From: DASXTB01 sp036505615
GTDB lineage: Bacteria > Acidobacteriota > UBA6911 > JACQSX01
Assembly (NCBI GenBank): GCA_036505615.1
Contig: DASXTB010000320.1
Location: 1 to 48,750, forward strand
Direction: 5' to 3'
DNA length: 48,750 bases
In this document: positions 22,760-30,400 of the stretch, piece by piece
Numbering within the stretch: the first letter of the stretch is position 1
Layout of the letters: each line of letters opens with the position of its first letter
Translations under genes and position numbers: made by a program
Notes under the pieces: model-generated
Database searches by the model: none
Told to the model about the DNA's origin: nothing
The model's input: only the letters and a program-made list of their open reading frames with translations

Positions 22760-23184
22760 AAAATCCACATTTCGGGGTGGCGACATATCGCGGCCTAGCG
22801 CGCCGGAGGCGCGCTGAGCCCAGGGCGTAAGCCCTAGGTGGGCGCTACATTCTCAAAGTTCGTGTAGCGGACTAGCGTTTGGGACGGAACCTGGGACGGC
22901 CGATCATGCTACTCAAACCGGCCCAGCCAAAAAGCGGCCGGGCTGGTCGGCTTTCAAGGACCTAGAAAATGTAGAAACTCCAGGGACCGCGCAAGCGGTC
23001 CCATCAGGTTGGGCAGTCATGGATGCCTCAGTCCCAAAGATAACGCTCGTCATACGGAATTGACGGAGCAAAAATGAAGGAAAATGAAGGAAAAAAATGG
23101 GACCGCTTGCGCGGTCCCATTCGGTGTGTGGAATCGCTGACCGGGGGTGCCTGGCGCTCCGCGCCTGGGCACCCCCGGCTACTG
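22760..23184. repeat. Palindrome-rich intergenic region
   Basis: No gene is visible between the synthase and lpxB, which converge here. Hairpins include GCGCGCCGGAGGCGCGC, CCAGGGCGTAAGCCCTAGG, and two 20-base hairpins at 22983-23002 and 23099-23118 that are exact reverse complements of each other (GGGACCGC-GCAA-GCGGTCCC and its complement). The linker AAAATGTAGAAACTCCAG precedes the first. A short tandem AAAATGAAGG repeat lies at 23071-23095. Confidence 0.75.
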
Positions 23185-24483
23185 TTATTGGTCCGCTTCG
23201 CGGACAAGCGCGCCCCCGGCGCGCCCCCTAGATGCGCAATTGACGGTCTGCAAAGTGTCCACACTCTGACGCCCGCTTGCGGCGGGCTGAGACTCGCTGC
23301 GCTCGATCCGCGCCAGAACGAAGCGCGCGACTTTTTCCATGCTGTTTTCCCCCAGCGTGGCGCTGATCCGTCTCAGCTCTTCCTTCATTTCCGTCTGCCG
23401 CCTGCTGTCGCTAAGAAGAGACCACGCCTCGCAAGCCACAACCTCTGCCGATGCCCTACGCTGATGGAGTTCGGGAACGATTATTTTGCCGGCCAGCAAA
23501 TTGGGAAGGCCGATTATCTGGGCCGGTATGATCCGACAGGCTAGCAGCAACTTTACTCCGAGCAGCGTCAGAAAGGACACGCGGTACAAAATTATCATTG
23601 GTAGGCCCAGGAGAGCCGCCTCCAGAGTTGCCGTGCCCGAGGCCACAATGGCAATATCGCATGCTCGCATCGCCTCGTGGCTGTCATTACTAAAGACAAT
23701 ATGTCCGGCAAGACCCCGTCTCCAAACTTCCTGCTCCAGTGAGGCTAGATAGCGTCTGTCTGCGACGGGCACCACAAACCGCAGCGAAGGGTCCTTCTCG
23801 ATAAGTTTCAGCGCACCGTCGAGTAGAGCGGGCACCAACCAGCGGATCTCCTGATCACGGCTTCCCGGCAGTAAACCAATCACTGTGCCGCCGGGCGGCA
23901 GTCCGAACTTTGCGCGCGCGGAAGCTCTTAAGCCGTTGGTAACCGGCTTCAAAACATCGCGCAGATGATGCCCGACGAAACTGGCATTTCCCCCAGCGCG
24001 CTGGTATACGGCCTGTTCTTCCGGATAGGACGTTAAAATGAAGTCGTAGCTGCGAGCAATTGGTCTTGCCAGCCTTTTCCACAACCAGACCTGTGGAGGC
24101 CAGTAACAAACGGTCCGCACTTTCTTCCACCGCAGCCACCGTGACAGCAGAATGTTGGCGACATCCTGCCCCACGAGAACCGCAACGTCCGGCTTCTCCC
24201 GGACAATATCTCTGCGAACGCTAAGGAACGCTCTGACAAATTGCGGGATCAGAGCAAGGGGCTCGGTCAGACCGACAACACCCAGATGGCTTGTGAGGAA
24301 ATGGATGCGCACTCCGGCCTCCGCCATCCTCTGGCCGCCAAAGCCGTAGATTCTCGCATCACCGCAGTGACGCAGGATCACCGCACTCAGGGACGCTCCC
24401 ACAATGTCACCAGAAACTTCTCCTGTGCTAATGAAGATTCTTGCCGGACGGCTCAGTGGCTGCAAGGAATGACTCGCCTTCAT
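23185..24483 (-). CDS. lpxB: Lipid-A-disaccharide synthase
   Basis: LpxB (GT19) joins UDP-2,3-diacylglucosamine and lipid X into the lipid A disaccharide at the inner membrane face. The 432 residues show IFISTGEVSGDIVGASL at the N-terminus, GLLPGSRDQEIRWLVPALLD in the middle and DIAIVASGTATLEAALLGLP with IILYRVSFLTL in the sugar-nucleotide region. It exceeds the usual length of about 380. The last 40 residues or so are low-complexity and partly encoded by the repeat region, including the TCCGCTTCGCGGA palindrome, so the tail looks acquired. The ATG directly abuts the TAG of the preceding small membrane protein gene. Confidence 0.92.
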   Translation of the reverse strand: MKASHSLQPLSRPARIFISTGEVSGDIVGASLSAVILRHCGDARIYGFGGQRMAEAGVRIHFLTSHLGVVGLTEPLALIPQFVRAFLSVRRDIVREKPDVAVLVGQDVANILLSRWLRWKKVRTVCYWPPQVWLWKRLARPIARSYDFILTSYPEEQAVYQRAGGNASFVGHHLRDVLKPVTNGLRASARAKFGLPPGGTVIGLLPGSRDQEIRWLVPALLDGALKLIEKDPSLRFVVPVADRRYLASLEQEVWRRGLAGHIVFSNDSHEAMRACDIAIVASGTATLEAALLGLPMIILYRVSFLTLLGVKLLLACRIIPAQIIGLPNLLAGKIIVPELHQRRASAEVVACEAWSLLSDSRRQTEMKEELRRISATLGENSMEKVARFVLARIERSESQPAASGRQSVDTLQTVNCASRGRAGGALVREADQ

Positions 24484-24690
24484 CTATCGAGAAGCGCTAC
24501 CGCGGCGGCTTTTGAAATACATCCACAAGAAAAATACGACCGACTGAAAAAGTGGCACCACGGCGACGAGAACCAGAGTTTCGACATCGAACCGGGCGCT
24601 GCCGCCGGCAAAATATTTAATACAAGTGCGGCCGCCAAGATAAGCTCCGGCCATCAAAAGCCAGATCTTCAAAAAGTTAGTGATCTGCAT
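24484..24690 (-). CDS. Small two-helix membrane protein upstream of lpxB
   Basis: I do not recognise this 68-residue protein. It has two hydrophobic segments (about 6-24, LKIWLLMAGAYLGG; and 39-59, LVLVAVVPLFQSVVFFLWMY) and a basic end, KSRRGSASR, suggesting two membrane helices with the C-terminus in the cytoplasm. Its TAG stop is immediately followed by the lpxB ATG, so the two are probably translated together. A protein in that position may help anchor LpxB or act at the same membrane step; this is inference. Its upstream region is the low-complexity tract at 24699-25157. Confidence 0.6.
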   Translation of the reverse strand: MQITNFLKIWLLMAGAYLGGRTCIKYFAGGSARFDVETLVLVAVVPLFQSVVFFLWMYFKSRRGSASR

Positions 24691-24698
24691 AAGAGTTC

Positions 24699-24887
24699 CC
24701 GGTCTTGGGTTTTGGGTTTCGGGTGTCCGGTCTCGGGTCTTGGGTTTTGGGTTATGGGTTATGGGTTTCGGGTTTCGGGTTACAGGTCTCGCGTTTCGGG
24801 TCTCGAGTTTCGGGTCACAGGTCTCGGGTTTCGGGTCTCGGGTTTCGGGTCTCGGGTTTCGGGTTTCGGGTTTCGGGTCTCAAGTTT
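24699..24887. repeat. Telomere-like (GGGTTTC)n heptad tract
   Basis: About 190 bases built from degenerate 7-mers GGGTTTC, GGGTCTC, GGGTTTT and GGGTTAT. Between about 24826 and 24880 GGG recurs every seven bases, matching the G3N4G3N4G3N4G3 rule for G-quadruplex formation on the plus strand. The open frames here (FRVSGLG-type peptides) are by-products of the 7-base period. Confidence 0.9.
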
Positions 24888-24930
24888 CAGATTTTTCGAT
24901 TTGTTGAAACCATCTCAACTAACGGTCTCC

Positions 24931-25157
24931 CCTGCCTTCCGCCTCCTGCCTCCTGCTTCCTGCCTTCCGCCTCCTGCCTCCTGCTTCCTGCTTCCTGCCT
25001 CCTGCCTTCCGCCTTCCGCCTTCCGCCTTCTGCCTCCTGCTTCCTGTTTCCTGCCTCCTGCTTCCTGCCTTCCGCCTTCCGCCTTCCGCCTTCTGCTTCC
25101 TGCCTCCTGCTTCCTGCCTTCCGCCTTCTACTTCCGCCTCCTGCCTCCTGCTTCCTG
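24931..25157. repeat. Pyrimidine-rich CTGCCTTC/CTGCTTC tract
   Basis: About 225 bases composed of CTGCCTC, CTGCTTC and CGCCTTC units in irregular order, almost all pyrimidine on the plus strand. It starts about 45 bases after the G-rich heptad tract. It codes the last residues of the kinase on the minus strand (QEAGGRRRK) and lies upstream of the small membrane protein and lpxB. Triplex-forming potential is likely but unproven. Confidence 0.9.
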
Positions 25158-25856
25158 AAGAGATTGTCGTTGCGACAAACGGATTACACAACCGGTACCA
25201 CTTCGAATCAACCGTTCCAAAGGCTTGACAAAAAATTCAAACGGCATCCGTTGCGCCAGCAATGATCGTTCTTCCGCCGTTAACAGTCCAGGAGCCACTC
25301 TGCGCTTCAGCTTGGCTACCGACCGCTCTTGGTACTTCCCACCCACATGCAAAATCAAACTGCGGATCGGGTACAACCAGCGAGGAACGACAAATGATGA
25401 ACCGAAGTCGACAAGCACAGGCGCGCCCGACGGGTTGATCAGAACATTTCGGCGGATGTCTCCGTGCAGCACTCCGCGTGAGCGTATCGCCCTGAGGATG
25501 CTCAGCAATCGATCAAAGAAATCTTGAGGAAAATGGTAACCTGACAGCGTTTCGCAATTTAAACCTTCGACGTACTCCAGCAACAGACCATTGCGGCCGG
25601 TGCTCCCAATTAAGCGGGGCACCCCGGAGACTCCGTTCAGTCTACGATACGCTGCAAGCTCTCGGTAGATCATATATGCGCCAAAAGTCTTCCGAAAAAG
25701 CGCGCTGCTGCGGCTGAAATCTTTCAGTAAAGCCACACCACCCCTACATTTGACGAGACGCAACGCCGCAAAGGCTCCACCGCCGCAGCGGAGAACACGC
25801 ACCACGGGTAGTTTGAATACTTCAGATTCAATGTCGGTGCTGTGGCCAGGTGCCAT
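25128..25856 (-). CDS. Kdo/WaaP-like lipopolysaccharide kinase
   Basis: The 242-residue protein has a small kinase-like fold of the RIO/WaaP/Kdo kinase type: a candidate ATP Lys45 in ALLKDF, Glu66 in YRELAAYRRL, hinge LLLEYVEG, catalytic loop GVLHGDIRRNVLI (His131, Asp133, Asn137), and metal-binding LVDFGSS (Asp150). In this lipid A context it probably phosphorylates Kdo or heptose of the inner core, but the substrate is inferred. The final nine residues or so are encoded by the pyrimidine repeat tract. ATG 25856 is the first start. It shares orientation with lpxB, from which the low-complexity tracts separate it. Confidence 0.75.
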   Translation of the reverse strand: MAPGHSTDIESEVFKLPVVRVLRCGGGAFAALRLVKCRGGVALLKDFSRSSALFRKTFGAYMIYRELAAYRRLNGVSGVPRLIGSTGRNGLLLEYVEGLNCETLSGYHFPQDFFDRLLSILRAIRSRGVLHGDIRRNVLINPSGAPVLVDFGSSFVVPRWLYPIRSLILHVGGKYQERSVAKLKRRVAPGLLTAEERSLLAQRMPFEFFVKPLERLIRSGTGCVIRLSQRQSLQEAGGRRRK

Positions 25857-26836
25857 CGAAGAAATTTACGTGATTGGAATATAGACTCTAACGGACATGA
25901 GCTTCAAACTCAAGCGTGCTCGAGCTGCGAAGAAATTAACCATCAAGACCTAGCGCAGCAGAGCCGCAATCAAACACGTCGTGTGTAGCGCGTCTCTACC
26001 CGGAGTTTAGCCGTCAGGAAAGCCTAGGCCGCTTCCAGCGGCCTTTGTCCGCCGCAGGCGAGCGGTCAGAGTGTGGCCCAGGGCGAAGCGCAGCGTAGCC
26101 CTGGGAATGGGAGATTCTTTAAATAGTTGGAAGCCCGTCCCGCTAAGCGGGCCGGGCCCGGGGCTCGTCCGCTTCGCGGACAAAAGCTGTCCCGGAGGGA
26201 CAGCCCTTTGGCAGCGGGGGCCGTTCTCAAGGCCGCTTTCAGCGGCCTTTCCCGGAGGGTTTCAGCCCCGGCCTTTCCAGGCCGGGGGTGCAAAGCGCGA
26301 GCGCAACTATCAGCGTCGAGGCCGTTTCAACGGTCTTTTTTGGAAGGCCAGCCGGCGTTTGCGCCCGGCATAACTGACCGCCTATTATTCGGTGGCTAAA
26401 GCCGGTTGCTTGGAAGGCCGGTGAACCGGCCTTTGGATAAATTTTCGATGGCGCCAGATCCCCGGCCTCGAAAGGCCGGGGCTAAGAACCCTTTGGGAAA
26501 GGCCGCTGAAAGCGGCCTCTCGGGTTTGGACATTTTGAAGAGACGGCCGGTGGGCCGTCTCCCGCACAATCTTTCATGGTGCAGGAGACGCCCCACGGGG
26601 CGTCTCTCCAATAGCGCCGCTTCGCGGTGCTTAGGCTGCTGAAAGTGGCCTGGGTTGCTTCCTATGAGATTGCCTTGCTGAGTTCTTACAAGCCTCTGCA
26701 AATGTCCAATCTATGGTGCACGCCTGCGGCCTGCCAGTGGAGACAGGCTGCACGTATGGCGAATCTTCGAGATTCATCGTTTCTGCTTGAAACTGGTTTC
26801 CACCGGATGCTCTAATTCCCCGAGGCCCGGTTCTCT
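25857..26836. repeat. Composite palindromic block (copy B) and flanks
   Basis: Nearly 1 kb without a convincing gene. From about 26030 to 26625 hairpins follow one another: GGCCGCTTCCAGCGGCC, CCCAGGGCGAAGC...GCCCTGGG, TCCGCTTCGCGGA, CTGTCCCGGAGGGACAG, GGCCGCTTTCAGCGGCC, CCCCGGCCTTTCCAGGCCGG, AGACGGCCGGTGGGCCGTCT and GAGACGCCCCACGGGGCGTC. The part from about 26210 to 26490, read on the minus strand, aligns with about 40-300 at the window start. The part 26530-26625, also on the minus strand, aligns with 38898-38995. Confidence 0.85.
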
Positions 26837-27319
26837 ATGATCCCGTCACAAAGCCCTTACGAAAACACCACCTCAGAATCCCTGGAACGCCGCTGCTTTG
26901 ATCCGGTGCGGGCTACCTCACCTACGCGGATGGTGCCCCTCGGCCAAGTAGTGGATCTTCTGCAAGTAACTCACGCCCCCGAACGCGTTGACGAATACAG
27001 AAAGGCCATGGAAAGGGGGCAGCGATTTCCTCCCATTGCCGTCGTTGCGCTGGGCAAACAGCTGATTATCGCTGATGGCCACAAGCGATTTGCCGCATAC
27101 AAGACTTTGCCCGTTCAGCGGATTCTCGTGGAAGTTTGGACAATGCGCAGGTGTCTGCGAGACCTGGTGCGCCAAAGCCTGCGCCAGGCCAAGCGCGGCT
27201 GGCGCATCCTCCTGCGCACACCTCGAGACTCCAACGCCCGTGATGAGACTTTGCAATACGTGCGCAGCCAATTTGCCCACTGGCGACGGATTGTCTCTTC
27301 CCTGATCGGACCAAATTAA
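26837..27319 (+). CDS. ParB-like nuclease-domain protein
   Basis: The 160-residue product carries a ParB/Srx-type N-terminal fold: MVPLGQVVDLLQVTHAPERV, RFPPIAVVALGKQLIIADG and the GHKRFAAYKTL motif in place of the ParB GERRWRA box. The C-terminal third is basic and helical (VRQSLRQAKRGWRILLRT). No partner parA and no helix-turn-helix domain are present, so a chromosome-partition role is unlikely. The ParB fold binds CTP or acts as a nuclease or regulator in other families. Between a lipopolysaccharide kinase and giant secreted proteins, its role is unknown. Confidence 0.7.
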   Translation: MIPSQSPYENTTSESLERRCFDPVRATSPTRMVPLGQVVDLLQVTHAPERVDEYRKAMERGQRFPPIAVVALGKQLIIADGHKRFAAYKTLPVQRILVEVWTMRRCLRDLVRQSLRQAKRGWRILLRTPRDSNARDETLQYVRSQFAHWRRIVSSLIGPN

Positions 27320-27495
27320 ACACAAAGCTGATCGGTGGCTCCTATCCAAACCAGAAGGCCCATTGTGCCTTGAGGCAACAAGACCGGCGTGATAGCGTTG
27401 TCGCCACTCTGCTTGCACTTTTTTTAATGAAAAAGCGGATAAGGTTTTGCTTCTCTCCAACAGTGAGGTCTGCATTGAGAGCTAAAGAGCTACCT

Positions 27496-30400
27496 ATGAA
27501 TCAAAAAGCTTGCATACAGGTTCGTCTGGTTGAAGCATTGCCCGTCTTGAAGGCAGCAGCGTGTGGCTTCCTTTTGCTGGTTTGCTTCCAGCACGCATTT
27601 CGCCTGCCAGGCCAGTCGGTAACATCCAGCACAGTGAGGAATCAACCGAAGAATGTAGCGCCCGCCCGGCGGCCAGCGCCCACACAGATCAGGGCGAACA
27701 CCAGATACGGCAAGCTGCCTCTCAGTTTTGAAGCCAACTGTGGCCAGGCCGACTCAACAGTAAAGTTTCTTGCTCGCGGTCCCGGCTATCGTCTTTTCCT
27801 GACAGCGAGAGAAACGGTCCTGGTGCTGGGAAGTGCAGGCACCGGCAAGACTGGCGTGCTCGGTGCTGCGGTAAGTGAACTTCGCACCGGCACAAAACAG
27901 GAAAATAGAAAACCAGAATTTGAATCAGTGCTGGGAATGAAGCTTGTGGGCGCCAACCCGAAGCCCAGGATTTCCGGATTGGAAGAGTTACCCGGCAAAA
28001 GCAACTACTTTATTGGCGACCATCCCAGTGATTGGAAGACCAACATCCCGAACTATGCCAGGGTGAAATACAGCGGCGTGTATCCCGGCGTTGATTTGAT
28101 CTATTACGGGAAAGAGGGGCAACTGGAATATGACTTGGTCGTTGCGCCCCATGTCGATCCCGGGATCATCTCTATTAAATTCGACCAGAGCGCGCTCACA
28201 AGAGGCGGCGCCAGAGCAAAGCACACTGCGCTTGAAATTGACAGCGACGGCGACCTCCTGCTGCACACTGCGTGGGGTGACCTTCGACAGCACAAGCCGC
28301 ACGTCTACCAGGAAGTCAACGGCGCCCGTCGGGAGATTGCCGGTCATTACGTTTTCAAGAGAACGTCTGTGGTCGGCTTTCAAGTGGCCAATTACGATCG
28401 AGGCCAACCATTGGTGCTCGATCCGGCGCTGAGTTACTCGACTTATCTGGGCGGCAGCTTCGACGACTCCGGCAATTCCATTGCCGTCGACTCATCCGGC
28501 AACGCTTACGTGACGGGGTTTACGGGATCAATCAACTTCCCTACGGCCAACGCGTTTCAGAGAACCAGGTCAACCGCTTTTGTCACCAAGCTGAATCCCC
28601 AGGGTTCAGGGTTTGTTTATTCCACTTTCCTGGGTGGCAGCGGGACTGATCGTGGCAACGCCATTGCGGTCGATCCATCCGGAAATGTGTACGTCACCGG
28701 CTCGACCACATCCACGAACTTTCCTGCGATCAACGCCTTCCAGACCACAAATCGCGGAGGTTCTGGAGGAGATGCCTTTGTAGCCAAGCTCAATAATTTC
28801 GGATCTGCGCTCTTGTACTCCACTTATCTTGGAGGAACCGGCAACGGAAAGAGTCTCATTGACAGCGGTGACAAGGGCCGAGGCATGGCTGTTGATTCCG
28901 CCGGTAATGCCTACGTAACAGGCACTACAGACTCAGCGAACTTCCCCACCCGCAATCCGTTTCAAGCTACCTACGGCGGTGGCGACAATGACGCTTTTGT
29001 CGCCAAGTTCGATCCGACTGGAGGTCTCCTCTATTCGACGTTTCTAGGGGGCGGCGACAAAGAGAGTTCGGTTTTTGCCTTTGCCACAGGAGGGAATCCT
29101 ATTGCTGTCGACTCCGCGGGAAACGCCTATGTGGCGGGCACCACGCTTTCGACAAATTTTCCCACCACACCGGGCTCTTTCCAACGTGCATTCATTCCTT
29201 CCCCATTCGGCATCGGGATACACGGTTTTGTCACCAAGCTCAATGCCTCCGGATCTGCTCTTGTCTACTCTACTTTTCTTGAAGGCACGTTTAACGACTA
29301 CGCCAACGGAATCGCGGTGGATTCATCGGGCAATGCCTATGTAACAGGCCAAACCGGCTCGCCCGACTTTCCAGTCACATTCGGCGTGTATAGGTCCACC
29401 CTGGTGGGGGGGCTGAGCGACGCCTTCGTCACCAAGATCAATCCTTCCGGATCGGGACTTATCTTTTCCACTTTCCTGGGAGGCGACGGTTTTTCCGATG
29501 GCGGCGATGAAGGTAAATCCATCGCTCTGGATTCGGCCGGTAATATCTACGTCGCAGGGCATACGACTTCGCTGGCTTTTCCTCTGGCGAATCCGATCCA
29601 GAGTTCTTACGCCGGGCCGGTCAATAAATTCTTTTTCCCGCCAGTGGGCGATGTGTTCGTTACCAAGTTCAATCCATCTGGATCCAGAATTCTATTCTCC
29701 ACTTACCTGGGAGGGAGCGACTATGACTTTGTCGGAGGCATAGCGGCAGATTCTTCCGGCAGCATCTACCTGGCGGGCTCCACCCGGTCTTCCAATTTCC
29801 CCACAGCCAAACCGCTGCAAGCAACCTTTGGAGGCAGCGGCGGCAACAGTGGCCCTAGTCCAGGCGGTGATGCCTTCGTCGCCAAAATCGATCCCACGCC
29901 CGGTCCCGGTGAAATGCTCCCTCCTATTGCGGATGCTCCCTGGACGCGGTCGATCCGGATCGATTCCAATCAGAATGGCGTGCCAGATCAGGACGACGAA
30001 ACGCTGAACGTTCAGCGTATCCAGAGTGGGCAGAACGTTTCACTGAGATTCATCAGTCCCCTGTTTGGTACTTCCGATATCGCGCTTTCCAACCCCAACT
30101 CCCAGGGTCGCTTTCAAACGGCCACCCGGCGCCAACAGAATCTAGCAGGAACTACCAGGACAACTACTGTCACACTGGATCAATTCGACGCCAATCAACG
30201 CGCCATATCAGTGTCCATTACTCACGAAATCGTCAAGGGGACTACCACCACGAGATTCACCGGAAAAGTCACGGCCGTTGACGAAAACGGAGATGGGATC
30301 ATCGACTACTTCACCGGCAGCGAGACGGGGCAGCCGGCAATCCGAGGCAGCGTGGTTTTCTACGATGTTAATGGCGATGGAAAACCCGATTTTGTAAGCA

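Noticed and set aside
23074..23544. A 156-codon plus-strand frame
   Set aside because: It is antisense to the lpxB 3' end and begins in repeats; no recognisable domain.
24699..25157. Possible CRISPR array
   Set aside because: The units are 7 to 8 bases, degenerate and without unique spacers of constant length; no cas gene is present.
24241..25265. Long open frames across the G-rich and pyrimidine tracts (repetitive VSGFGFR and PPASCLLPSAFRL peptides)
   Set aside because: They exist because 7-base repeats without stops stay open in several frames. They overlap lpxB and the small membrane gene and have no ribosome site.
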